39,339 nt of DNA. Source: Branchiostoma floridae (Eukaryota; Chordata; Leptocardii; Amphioxiformes; Branchiostomatidae). How positions within the stretch are numbered: position 1 is the stretch's first letter; the number at the start of each line of letters is the position of its first letter. The position numbers were made by a program, and so were the translations under genes. The stretch spans positions 21,089,331 to 21,128,669 of the forward strand of contig NC_049993.1 in NCBI RefSeq assembly GCF_000003815.2. The letters run 5' to 3'. A model generated the notes under the pieces. The model saw only the letters and a program-made list of their open reading frames with translations, had not been told where the DNA came from and searched no databases. Shown in pieces: positions 1 through 9,370 of the stretch.

Positions 1-909
1 CGAGCTAAATTCTTGATTTGTAAACGGGGCTTTAGTGTTCATTCTGGAGCTACGTGCAGGCATACACACTGTTACCTGTACATGTACATGATAGCGCCTG
101 ACTACGGTCTGTTGTATGTTGAAGGGACGAATCTTTACTGCGCGTTCATTCTCATAGAGAAAACTGCGTCATCTGCCCAGCTTGAACGTGTAAAAATAAC
201 TACCACACAGATGCGAAAAGACAGCGCCGACCGAAATCACCGGGAACCCTAACGCTTTCCTTAGTTGTTCCCCACTGTCAGTACTACCGAAGGCGTGAAT
301 TATTCAAACCTACATCGTTGCCTCTTTCCTTCTGCATAAATCACGCCAAGCACGTACGGTGTGCACGCAGGGCGATGGAAGCTCGTGCTGGTAGTAATAA
401 AACTCGTCTGTGTGAGATGACAGATGTCAGAAATCAAGAGAATACCACGGTGAGAATACACGGAACGAAACGTTGGCATCCGATAGACAGAACAGCGCGG
501 CACTGTATGTTATTTTTGCTTCGTGCGATGAGAAGTGCACAATGAATAAACGCTAAAGCATTTCCGCTCAAACGATAGCCTTTATTTAGTAGACTCTACC
601 AGTCTAATCACGCCGGCTATAGGGGGTATATTTGCCAGGAGACTTTGGCCTTTCCATGATGCATTTTTTGTCGTTTCCGAACTCTCTTCGTCAATCATTC
701 ACCATATGTTTGCCGGATTCCACTATCCGTACTGTGGTAGGAAGGCTTCGTAATTATGTAGTGATGAGCTGTGTAGGCAGCCTTTGTATATAGAATCACA
801 TCCCAGTCAATAACGTTTACATCAACTAAGTTCAAATGAACAGCCAGAAGGTAAAATAGTGAAAGTAATCTCGAACCACTTTTGCTCACTGACGACCTAT
901 TCTTCCACT
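1..909. other. Unique sequence, no gene recognised
   Basis: Short open frames on both strands (up to about 80 codons) show no recognisable domain. They overlap each other in different frames, as expected by chance. I see no repeat, RNA gene or clear promoter here. Confidence 0.5.
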
Positions 910-992
910 GTTCATGACTGAGAAGACAGACGCTATGAACAGTATATAAAGGTTTATCTTACCGGGAAGCTCTTTTCGACAAGCACAATATG
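910..992 (-). mobile_element. SINE family C fragment (3' part)
   Basis: The block matches part of the full reverse-strand SINE at 35067-35355. Both carry agacagacgctatg, then acagtat, then a GGGAA stretch, then gctcttttc and agcaca in the same order. The tRNA-like head is absent, so this is a truncated or eroded copy. The ends are approximate because similarity fades on both sides. Confidence 0.5.
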
Positions 993-1319
993 ATATCAAA
1001 ACCGGAAGCTCCGCTGCAGTACCGTAACAAGCCGTAATGTGTCCCAAACTCCAATTATTTCGAGCCCTCAACAAGACCTACCCACATACAAAATATCAGA
1101 ATAATCCATGTAGACCTTCTTGATCATAAGTTATGCTAGTTATCCACTAACAAACAAACGCACAAACAGTACCAAAAAACATAATCTAATAGCCGAAGGA
1201 CTGCGACTCTTTCCAGTAGCATGCCTGTAATATGTGAGCGGAGAAGTGAAAAGGTGACGTGCAGCGAAGCACGCCTTGCAGAGTGCTTAGCGCAAGTGCA
1301 GACGCGTAGATCAGGCTCT
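993..1319. other. Unique sequence, nothing recognised
   Basis: No repeat or coding pattern is visible. A minus-strand frame of about 60 codons overlaps the SINE fragment and is not credible as a gene. Confidence 0.4.
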
Positions 1320-1545
1320 GCTGCCGGATAAGATGCTTACCTAGATAAGCGGAAGAGACCGTTGACCGATGGGGCCTCTCGTGACGTCTCCGGGCTTACC
1401 GTAAGCCGCATGGGGATGAGACGAGCCCGGAGAGCTCGCTGGGGTCGGCGCGTGTCAGGCGGATCTCATCTCGCCGGCAGCGCCGTTTGGAGATGGAGAT
1501 CGCGATCAATTCTGGGCTACTGATTTTTTTTTCATCGGTCCTAAC
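1320..1545. promoter_or_regulatory. GC-rich unique island, candidate regulatory element
   Basis: This GC-rich non-repetitive block stands out from its AT-richer surroundings. Two GATAAG motifs (1327-1332 and 1344-1349) lie 17 bp apart. A palindrome of two 7-bp arms around one base (GGCTTAC at 1393-1399, GTAAGCC at 1401-1407) follows. A homeodomain-like ATCAATT lies near 1505. Function is inferred from motif content only; conservation in a related species would be the test. Confidence 0.2.
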
Positions 1546-1727
1546 AGCAAGGACAGGCGTAATCTGCAGGGTTCAGCGTACCGGGAAGCTCCGCTGATCT
1601 TAGCGGCAATGGTGATGGATGTAACATGACGGGCAGGTTTTATTGGAGAGTTTCAGGGTTACCCGCTGCTACCGTGATGGACGGTCAGCTCTGATGACTG
1701 CAGCCCTCTCCCGCACCGTGCAGAGCA

Positions 1728-2200
1728 GCAACAGTCGCGATTCGAACTCTCGAACCCTGTTCCAAAAACCGAACGAACGGACGGTATTCGAACTCTCGGC
1801 CCTATGAGCAGCAACAGACGCGATTCGAACTCTCGAACCCTGTTCCAAAACGAACAAACGGACGGGATTCGAACTATTGACCTTCTATTCCAGGAAACGA
1901 ACGAGCAGGATTCGAACTTTCGAACCCTCTGAGCAGCAACAGCCGGGATTCGAACTCTCGAACCTTGTTCCAGAAGCCGAACGAACGTGCGGGATTTGAC
2001 CTGTCGACCCTGTGAGCGACAACAGGCGAGATATGAACGCTCGATCCTTTCTTCTAGAAACCCAACGAACAAAATGGGTTCAAACTCTGGAACAGCTATT
2101 CCAGCGCCCAAACAGACGGGATTCGAACTCTTGAACCTGCAGAAGCCGAATGAACGAACGGATGGATTTGAACTCTCGAGCCCTTGTTCAGAAGCCATAA
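1728..2200 (-). repeat. Tandem minisatellite of B-box-like motifs
   Basis: About eleven diverged units of 37-46 bp, each with a core reading GGATTCGAACT on the plus strand. The best cores lie at 1739, 1785, 1822, 1865, 1908, 1946 and 2119. Weaker ones are at 1992, 2028, 2076 and 2164. Read on the minus strand the core is AGTTCGAATCC, one base from the RNA polymerase III internal B box GGTTCGANTCC. Between cores lie variable spacers containing gagcagcaac or ccgaacgaacg. Long minus-strand open frames here (up to 179 codons) are products of the repeat, not genes. No A box or tRNA fold accompanies the cores. Confidence 0.85.
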
Positions 2201-3367
2201 GTACAGCAGTGCTGAGAGCGGAAGCCGGCGGAGATAAATACGCACTGCTCGGTCACGGGTATTCTTGGGTTAATAATATACTATTTCTATATTATTGCTT
2301 GAGAATACACGTGACTGAGTGTGTGTGAGACTCGACGGGGGAGGTCTTTGAAGCCAGCGTGGGATGCGTGCCTTCCATACAGCTTAGGCGTTATGCCTGT
2401 TGTCTTGTTTTGTGAACTTGGAGTTAACCGTTTTAAAACAAGAGTTGTATTCTCACTTTACTGATTTGTAAGTCTGGAAAACGACTTTCACTCTCAGTTT
2501 CCACCGTTCCTGTCATGTTCAGACCGTGACGTCACAACCCACGCTAACAGCCCGGGGACCCGTATGCTGGTGTGCGCTCACCCGTGCCTGAGTCGACACG
2601 ATAGCTATTACTTAATTCAAACATACACGCCACCCTTTCCGCTTCATTGATATCTGTAGTCTTCTCCCCTTTGTCCCTTCTTTTATGGCATGTTAAGTAT
2701 TGTTTATTTCCGGGTTTTGATTTAATGCTGTATAAATATACCGTCTTTCTCATGGTCATCAAGACTCGATGCTTTTTGCCCATAATTTCGGCTTTTGTCG
2801 CGTGATTGTATTCAGATAGGCCATGTTGATTTGATTACAAAGATTACGTCCGCGTGTACATCAATTTTTGTCCGCTCTGAAAAAAAATCGAACATACTGT
2901 AAGTCGTACTGTAAGCAGAACGAGCAAATATATGCCGTAAGTTATAAAGCAATAAAGGAAAATGGATCCTGGTGCCAAAGTCAATTCCAAAGTCAAATAA
3001 AGCATTCCGGTTCTACCTGATCTGATGTCTACCTCAGAGCAATGGTTCATATGAACATCCCGCCCACCGAAGTTCCGTATTCCCCGCATGCCCTGTGTGT
3101 AATCTATCCCTGACTGCCGTGTGTTATCTAGTCCTGCCTCCCGCGGCTTGTAGTCTATTCACGGCAACAATTCCAGCCGAGCGACCGGCGTGAGTGGGAA
3201 TAACTCTCGTCCCGAGCAGATAGCCTGGCAGAAACTCTGCACACGCGGGAGCCCAGGACTGCTGCAGGCGAGACGACTTGGCCTTTTAACAATTCGTCTA
3301 TTCCGAGAACTATCATAGAGGGATCCAGAACTATTGACATAGGCTAACGTCACATTTCCAAACCGGG
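2201..3367. other. Unique sequence, no gene recognised
   Basis: I see no repeat or recognisable coding segment. A palindromic CRE core TGACGTCA lies at 2527-2534. Short minus-strand frames near 2544-3353 have no domain and overlap one another. Confidence 0.4.
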
Positions 3368-3475
3368 CTGGGTACCATCCGTATTCTACCGGGCTTCTTT
3401 ACGTGAAAGGAGCCCAGTAGAATACGGATTAGGTAGTGAGTGTAAGGAGCCCGGTAGAATACGGATGGTACCCAG
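3368..3475. repeat. Competing hairpins from a thrice-repeated arm
   Basis: The left arm 3368-3395 is a perfect 28-bp inverted match to 3448-3475. A third copy of the arm, in the same direction as the right one, sits between them (3411-3430). The left arm can therefore pair with the near copy (3379-3400 with 3406-3427, 22 pairs with two non-Watson-Crick positions and a 5-base loop) or with the far copy. The arms contain GGTACC and GAATAC. It could be the ends of a small inverted-repeat element. No protein is encoded. Confidence 0.8.
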
Positions 3476-3505
3476 GCTACAGCCAGGCAGCTATCGATCA
3501 TGGGT

Positions 3506-3700
3506 CCTTCCCTATCTTGTACTGGTCGAAAAGAGTAGGTGTCCTTCCCGATGTGCGTGTCCGGATATACGGCCAGTAATGTTCAGTACAAACCTGGTGT
3601 GTTGCACCATGAGGAGGTAACCGGGTATGCAGCTTGTACTGTTCAGTACAAACCTTTTGTGTTACCCCTTCAGGCGGTTTACCGGGTTTGCAATGCAAAC
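3506..3700 (-). repeat. Dispersed repeat X, copy 1
   Basis: Shares ordered blocks with the opposite-strand copy at 19022-19125: tcgaaaagagtagg, then ttcccg, then cttgtactgttca, then tacaaacct. The block tgttcagtacaaacct occurs twice within this copy. Read on the minus strand, both copies keep an open frame with similar short peptides (VCTEQYKLH and TPTLFDQYK here; VCIEQYKLH and TPTLFD in the other). That may be shared ancestry alone. Confidence 0.65.
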
Positions 3701-3795
3701 AAATGCAGCCTATACAAAAGTAGACTACACACTAGGACTTATTAGAGATTGTGCATGAATAGCGGACAGTACATATTAAAACTCTCCTAGTCTCC

Positions 3796-4071
3796 TCAAT
3801 GCAATGGCCTAGTGGGTAGAGTATTCGCCTTGCATTCGGTAGGTCGTGAGTTCGATCCCGGCTGAGTCATACCAAAGACTTTAAAAAATGGTACATGCTG
3901 CTTTCTCTGCTTAGCACTCAGCATTCGGGAAAGAGTATGGAAATTGAACACACACCACTACCAGTGGACTAGCCCCATGCTGTAGTGATTGCGTTGTGTG
4001 GCCCAGGGCTAAGGAAATAGAGATGGGCGCCGCCCTATGCGCCATCAGGCGCGGGAAGGGTTTAATTTTTT
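3796..4071 (+). mobile_element. tRNA-derived SINE, family A, copy 1
   Basis: The head resembles a tRNA gene. An A-box-like stretch tggcctagtggg sits near 3806, and a B box gagttcgatcccgg near 3848. The tRNA-unrelated body has tgtggcccagggct and gagatgggcgcc, and a T-rich end. The target-site duplication is clear: aaactctcctagtctcc at 3779-3795 and aaactctaactagtctcc at 4072-4089. A second copy with the same body is at 29273-29560. It has no protein and depends on LINE enzymes for movement. I cannot assign it to a named family without a search. Confidence 0.9.
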
Positions 4072-4089
4072 AAACTCTAACTAGTCTCC

Positions 4090-5109
4090 CCAGGGCAAAC
4101 GATAGCTGCCCATAGTTTTACATCAAGCGATATTCTAAACATTCTCCTGCGTACGTGCCAATCATATCGATACAGAACACTACAGCCTTCACATTATAGC
4201 TGAGATTCATGCGGTACTGATCAGAATTCCCCGGAAAGTCACAATCTCGCCTCGGGTCAGAAACTGGGAATCAGAAACGCAGAAGCTCGCCGTGACTCAG
4301 ATGGTCTTGATAAAAAAAGTGATTATAAAACTGCCACTTACGGTACGAGACAGTGACGTCATCGCGGTGTTGGAAGGTCTCACATCTCCGCTTGCTGCTC
4401 AGAAAAGTAATTAAAGTGGTTCCTTTTTCTGAGGCGTAGCGAATTGAGGTACCAGATTGCTTTTCTTTTTTCGAATTCCTGTTCAAGGCCTTTTATCTTC
4501 CGTTTATTAATCAGCCATGGCTAGTTCGTGACGAGCTTCTCTTTGTTGCAAAATGTTCTTTAGAGAGGGATTCTGTGCGACTGGGAATCATGACTACATA
4601 CGAGATGGGAGTCAATTTGATCTAAAGTTGTTTTAGCAAAAACAAATTTGCCATATATGCATGAGTCGGTTCGTGTCAAAAAACTAGTTCCCATGTCATT
4701 ATAGATACCGAAATAGCTGGGAAACAATTATTTCTTCCTGACGCAAGAGCAGTGAGAGCTATGTTGTAATTGCATTATCAGCTATCTACTCTCCTATATA
4801 CGTTTATAATTCAGTTATAAAATGCCAATCTTATATTCTACTCAGCCAGCTTGGTCATATGACTGCTCTTCTTGTTGAATTTTGTCTACTGGAACTTGAT
4901 GCAATCGTAAATGTCATCCTCAGAATCCTTTTGTTTTTCTGCCTACTCATGCATAACTCGAGCGATCGTTATTTGATTACGTGTGCACACGTCACGGCGT
5001 ATAAAACTCGACTGCTCGCACTGCCGTTAGCGTACTTAGCTGGCTCCACCAGGGATTTCTTCTGATGGTATTTCAATTCTATTGCATTCGATTTCTTGTA
5101 CCCTGGTCT
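4090..5109. other. Unique AT-rich sequence, no gene recognised
   Basis: No repeat or recognisable protein. A CRE palindrome TGACGTCA is at 4354-4361. A 68-codon plus-strand frame at 4859-5065 is hydrophobic but has no recognisable family. Confidence 0.4.
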
Positions 5110-5507
5110 CATCCTTCCCTCCCTCCCTCCCTCCCTCCCTCCCTCCCTCCCTCCCTCCCTCCCTCCCTCCCTCCCTCCCTCCCTCCATCCATCCATCCAT
5201 CTATCCATCCCTTTATTCATCCATCCATCCTTCTTGTCTCACCCTTCCCTCCATTTATCCATCCCTCCATTCATCCATTCTTCCAATAACCATCTCTACA
5301 TCCATACACCCACTTACCCGTCCGTCCTTCCCTCCATCCACCTTCCATCCATCCCTCCCTCCATATATTCATCCATCCATCAATTTATCCATCCTTCCAT
5401 CCCTCCATCCCTCCATCCATCCATCCCTCCATCCCTCCATCCATCCCTCCATCCATCCATCCATCCATCCATCCATCCATCCACCCATCCATCCATCAGT
5501 CCCAAAG
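5110..5507 (+). repeat. (CCCT)n / (CCAT)n microsatellite
   Basis: A pure CCCT run of roughly 75 bp (about 5112-5185) grades into CCAT/CCCT mixtures up to 5507. All three plus frames stay open and give Pro-Ser-rich or Ile-His-Pro-Ser peptides on the plus strand and Gly/Arg/Trp/Asp-rich ones on the minus strand. These are repeat artefacts. The strand is fully pyrimidine-skewed in the first part. Confidence 0.97.
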
Positions 5508-5626
5508 ATCCTGCTATATTTCGGCTGGTTCGAGGCTAGTCTACAAGAAGTCAAGTGCAATAAACTGTTTTACATCAGAAAGAAGTCCTACTCCAGGAGC
5601 CCTCCAGCGAGGCTGCATTACCAACC

Positions 5627-5842
5627 CGGCTCGTGTATCTTCCCGGAATACGGCTCGTGTAACTTCCCGGAACAACCCTCCCGCCCTGATTAACTATCGA
5701 AGAGAGCGAACCTGTCACCCGTGTCTCTCTCTCCTTCATCCATCCATCCTCCCTCCCTCCCTTCATCCCTCCCTCCATTTCGGAACAGCCTCTCCGCCCT
5801 GATTAACTAGCGGAGAGAGCGGACCTGTCACCCGTGTCTCTC
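5627..5842 (+). repeat. Duplicated segment around a short microsatellite
   Basis: Segment 5668-5730 recurs at 5780-5842 with few changes; shared blocks include gccctgattaacta and acctgtcacccgtgtctctc. A CATC/CCCT tract (5731-5778) separates them. Just upstream, a 24-bp unit beginning cggctcgtgta is repeated at 5627 and 5651. Confidence 0.85.
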
Positions 5843-5925
5843 CCGACCTCCAAACACGCGCAGATAAAACTCAATTAAACACGATCCAGTCCGGGTTACC
5901 GGGCGGGATCCAATTATCCGCTGTT

Positions 5926-7060
5926 TGCTGTTCTACTCTGGGTGGGAACACTGCAGAAATTACTGCCGCCTTTAAACACAATGCTGAATATGTATCAGTC
6001 AAGTAGATATAGAAGTCCCAACTCTACTTTTGTAAATTTTCTTTTTCATTGTACTTAATTGGCAAATTGGTACTAATGTATGTCTTGGGGTGGGGGCACA
6101 TGGCGCACTGATATGTTGACTAATTTACCTAAGTTAATTAATATTCATTTGTTTTTGTGGCGCTGTTAAAATAAGTTGTTAAACTTGAGTGCAGCGCCAC
6201 TTTATCCTTTTATGTGTTTTTTGAATAAAGAAAAAAAATATGTATCTGTGCTATTATCGTAAGTTAAATAATCTGTAGAAATATTTTGTTTGAGAATCGT
6301 AGCTATCAAAGTCAAATTTTGGAGACCACCTGATGATCTCTTGGGCTTAAACAGTAATACTGATGAAAAATTGGTATATCTATACCTATAAGTCAGATAA
6401 CATGCATGTTCGTGTTTGCTGTTTCACTTAATGCAACAACGCCTCAGAAGTTACTCCTGCGTTTTAACACAGTGTTGAATATGTATCTGTCCTACTATTC
6501 TACTATGGTAAGTGAAATAACCGTTTGAGAATCATGGCTATCAAAGTCAAATTTTGGAGACCATCTGGTGATCACTTGGGCTTAAACAGTAATGTTGATG
6601 AAAACTTGGTATATCTGTACCTGTAAGTCAGATTACATGCATGTTCGTGTTTGCTGTTTCACTTAATGCAACAGCGCCTCGGAAATTACTCCTGCGTTTT
6701 AACACAATGTTGAATATGTATCAGTGCTAGTATATATGGTAAAACAAACATATAAAGGGAGTAAGTCAAGACACGTGCGTTTGGGGGTATTGTGGTCATG
6801 ACATTAGAATTTTTGAAAGCATCAGTGAGCATAAGTGAAATAACCGGTAGAAATATTTTTTGTATCGTTGCTATCAAAGTCAAATTTTGGAGACCATCTG
6901 ATGATCTCTTGGGCTTAAACAGTAATGTTGATGAAGAATTGGTATATCTTTACCTGTAAGTCAGATTACATGCATGTTCGTGTTTGCAGTTTTACTTAAT
7001 GCAACAACGCCTCGGAAATTACTCCTGCGTTTTAACAGAATGTTGAATATGTACCAGCGC
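5926..7060 (+). repeat. Tandem array, about 235-bp unit, four copies
   Basis: Units carry gctatcaaagtcaaattttg (6302, 6537, 6870) and later blocks ttactcctgcgttttaacac and gttgaatatgta. The first unit is partial and holds an inserted LINE end (6000-6236). The third carries an extra stretch of about 95 bp between ggta (6740) and agtgaaataa (6834). Once these insertions are removed the spacing is close to 235 bp. No unit encodes a recognisable protein. Confidence 0.9.
6000..6236 (+). mobile_element. 5'-truncated LINE 3' end
   Basis: The insertion is bounded by a 13-bp target-site duplication with one mismatch: aatatgtatcagt (5987-5999) and aatatgtatctgt (6237-6249). It ends in gaataaag plus an A run, so it looks like a polyadenylated reverse transcript lacking its 5' part. 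Near the end is a stem: gtggcgct at 6157-6164 pairs with agcgccac at 6193-6200. The tail matches the 3' end of the family-B SINE at 17915-18203. No reverse-transcriptase codons remain. The clade is not determined. Confidence 0.8.
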
Positions 7061-7147
7061 GCACCCCCTGCAGTGCGCATGACTAAAGGCTCCCGCGTGC
7101 GTCGTTACAGAAACAATCGTTCCTGAAGTGCGGCGATACGGAGGGCC

Positions 7148-7380
7148 ACATGCAGGTGTCACGTGCAGTTCTGCACCCCGTTATCTATCGGCTAGGCTGT
7201 GGAAGGCACACTGCCAGGACTGGCCAGCATGTCGGTGCCACGTGTAGTTCTGCACCCCGCTATTTATCGGTTTGGCTGCCCAACATGCAGGTGTCACGTG
7301 TAGTTCTGCACCCCGTTATTTATCGGCTCGGCTGTGGAAGGCACACTGCCAGGGCTGGCCAACATGTCGGTGTCACGTTG
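7148..7380 (+). repeat. Minisatellite with alternating 79/56-bp units
   Basis: The block tcacgtgtagttctgcaccc and its variants recur with ACGT cores at 7161, 7240, 7296 and 7375. Spacing is therefore 79, 56 and 79 bp. The short unit lacks a segment of about 23 bp (tggaaggcacactgccagg). The 93-codon open frame here is repeat-derived. Confidence 0.88.
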
Positions 7381-7496
7381 GAAATGTGTCGTAAACCTGT
7401 CAATATCCAGCCGGAAATGTTACATCAATAACGGCACATTAACATTTTACGCGGGCATGAAATATTTATGATGATTTGTTTGTAAAAAGGTAGGGG

Positions 7497-7960
7497 TTGT
7501 TAAGATACCCTTTAGCCACTTACAGGACCAGAGTTCCGGCTTCGTAACCTTCACTACCGGTGTGCTTTTTTCTTGTGTTTTGTTTTGTTTAAACCAAGGA
7601 GGTGATATAACCTCCTTGTTTAAACCTTTGCTTATTCAGGAGAAGCTCATATCGGCCTACAGGTCTCTTGTCATTGTTTTCATGAGGGAAGAGGTAGAAT
7701 TATAAGACAGATTACATGATTAAAGTCCTAATCAAGCTAGAGTAATCCCAATCGATGTAGGAGTTTATTAAGATACCCTTTATAATTTGATTAGCCGCAT
7801 GCTGGACAACCCTTCCTGGTTCGTGAAGGCACTGTGGCTGTTCTCTTTCCATGTGCTTTAGTAAATAGTTGTTGGTTTGTTTTGTTTGGTCAAACTCTTG
7901 TTTATTCAAGAGAGGCTGAAATCATCCGCTTTTATTGAGGTCACAAGGGAAGCAATAAAG
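7497..7960 (+). repeat. Duplicated unit of about 265 bp with hairpin
   Basis: Unit one starts ttaagataccctttag (7500) and unit two ttaagataccctttat (7768). Both continue through tgttttgttt, a cttattca block and agggaag. Unit one contains a strong hairpin at 7587-7625: gtttaaac plus caaggaggt pairs with acctccttg plus tttaaac, with one bulged base and a loop of about six bases. Unit two has lost most of this hairpin. Confidence 0.75.
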
Positions 7961-8286
7961 GTCAGGCAAAATGTAGGAAAGCTTACCAACATGCGTAATG
8001 ACGTCATTAATGATAACATAAACTCTTAACTATAGGTAAGTTGAAAGTCATCAATCAGTTTAGTTTAACATAGAGCTATATACTTACATATGCTGTCACA
8101 GAAACTACTAAGAGTGCTGGAATAAAACTCCCCTGCCGGCTAAACTCATTCCCCAGCTTATGTTACTGTCTTTAACCACCGCAAGATCTGCTTGGAGAAT
8201 ACACAGAAAAGCCGTCAGGCTGTTAAATACTGCTTACATACTTTGTTAGCTATTGAATATCCAACCTGATGTAAGTATTTATCAAA
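7961..8286. other. Unique sequence, nothing recognised
   Basis: Only a CRE palindrome TGACGTCA (7999-8006) is notable. No repeat or coding frame is credible. Confidence 0.4.
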
Positions 8287-8445
8287 TGTAATGAGTACAT
8301 TATACGTCGATGTAGGTTAGACATCCAGGTAATAAGATACACCAAAACGTATTTACTCAAGCAACTGGATATGGTTTTGGAAACGGTCATTCCAAAACCA
8401 TATCCAGTTGCTTGAGTAAATACTTTTTGGTGTAATGAGTACATT
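8287..8445 (+). mobile_element. Near-perfect 44-bp hairpin element with flanking direct repeats
   Basis: Arms 8339-8382 and 8390-8433 pair with one mismatch (8348 against 8424) around a 7-base loop. The stretch sits between 15-bp direct repeats tgtaatgagtacatt (8287-8301 and 8431-8445), consistent with a target-site duplication around a small insertion. A diverged copy of one arm plus the loop (cttactcaagcaactgg then ttttggaaacggtca) occurs at 32717-32753, so the arm belongs to a repeated family. It could be a foldback or MITE derivative. No protein is present. Confidence 0.75.
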
Positions 8446-8446
8446 T

Positions 8447-8927
8447 ACAACCATTCATCTCAAAAGAAAACTAAAGTTTCTCAATAACAATGGCAAAAAT
8501 CAGATTACTTTCGCCACAGTGTGCACGTCTCGGTCATGCCTATCTCCGTTTCTGGTATCGTATTGTTAGAAACGCTACAGCAGCCGAACTGGTTATGCTA
8601 TAAATGTTGGATACAGTTTTATGTGTGATTGTATCAACATATGTTTGTTCCGGTGTTTTGAAACCCAGCATATCGGCAGACCGACCCCACGATTTGGTCA
8701 TACGTGTCTCAGTTTATTGCATGATGTTGTAAAAGTTTCAGCAGAGGAATAACCGAGTAAGTTGTAGATTTTGGTGTGTAAATTTTACTTTATGCATTCA
8801 ATAGATTGTGAGACGTGTTTTTTTTTTGGTGTGATTTGCATCAACATTTGACCATTTTCCTGCCAACATTCGGGCTGGATGTTGGGAACTCCACTTGTCT
8901 AATCCCCGAGCATCCGACCAGCTCTAC
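8447..8927. other. Unique sequence, nothing recognised
   Basis: No repeat, RNA gene or credible coding frame is visible. The 71-codon frame from 8815 runs into the inverted repeat that follows and is not credible. Confidence 0.4.
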
Positions 8928-9128
8928 TCTCCAAGCAGAGGTTAGGCTCCGGCTGTTTTTTAACGTTTTTTTAGTCGTTTTTATCGGGCTTTCTATTTTG
9001 TCGGTTTTTTTTGTGTGTGTCCGGCCTTAGGTTCTGACACAGCAAGATATAAAAAAAAATAGAAAGCCCGATAAAAACGACTAAAAAAACGTTAAAAAAA
9101 CAGCTGGAGCCTAACCTCTGCTTGGAGA
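8928..9128 (+). repeat. Inverted repeat with 72-bp arms
   Basis: Left arm 8928-8999 and right arm 9056-9128 are near-perfect inverted copies. Shared blocks are tctccaagcagaggttaggc, taacgtttttttagtcg and tatcgggctttcta. The spacer is about 56 bp, with T-rich and GT stretches and no coding content. The size suits a foldback/MITE-type element. I see no certain target-site duplication. Confidence 0.85.
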
Positions 9129-9129
9129 A

Positions 9130-9370
9130 TAGCCAGCTCCGCTCTATCGCCCAATCCGGGTAAATCAGCGGAATGATGCCGCGAGTAAAGAGCCGATACC
9201 CGGGAAGAAATGGATCGTAAACCCAATTAATGCGGGTCCAGCCCCATTAAGAATGAATTACCGTAGCGGGGCTGGGCCGTGCTCGGGGCCGGATCAGCTC
9301 TCTGCCGCCGGGATAGCTCCCCTGGGACGGTGCGGCCCGTAATTGACATGGAGTAATTATTAATGTATGA
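9130..9370. promoter_or_regulatory. GC-rich island with homeodomain-type motifs
   Basis: Non-repetitive block with several TAAT-type cores: ccaattaatg near 9211, cattaag near 9245, gaattacc near 9254, gtaattgac near 9340 and gtaattattaatg near 9352. It also holds a ccagcccc/ggggctgg inverted pair (about 9239 and 9268). It is unlike the flanking repeats. A conserved noncoding element is inferred, not shown. Confidence 0.25.

Noticed and set aside
1659-2198. Long minus-strand open frame of 179 codons
   Set aside because: It lies entirely in the B-box-like minisatellite, and its peptide simply repeats the unit (ESS, RVRIPSV and similar).
5065-5693. Proline/serine-rich frames of up to 203 codons
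   Set aside because: They are translations of the CCCT/CCAT microsatellite in all frames.
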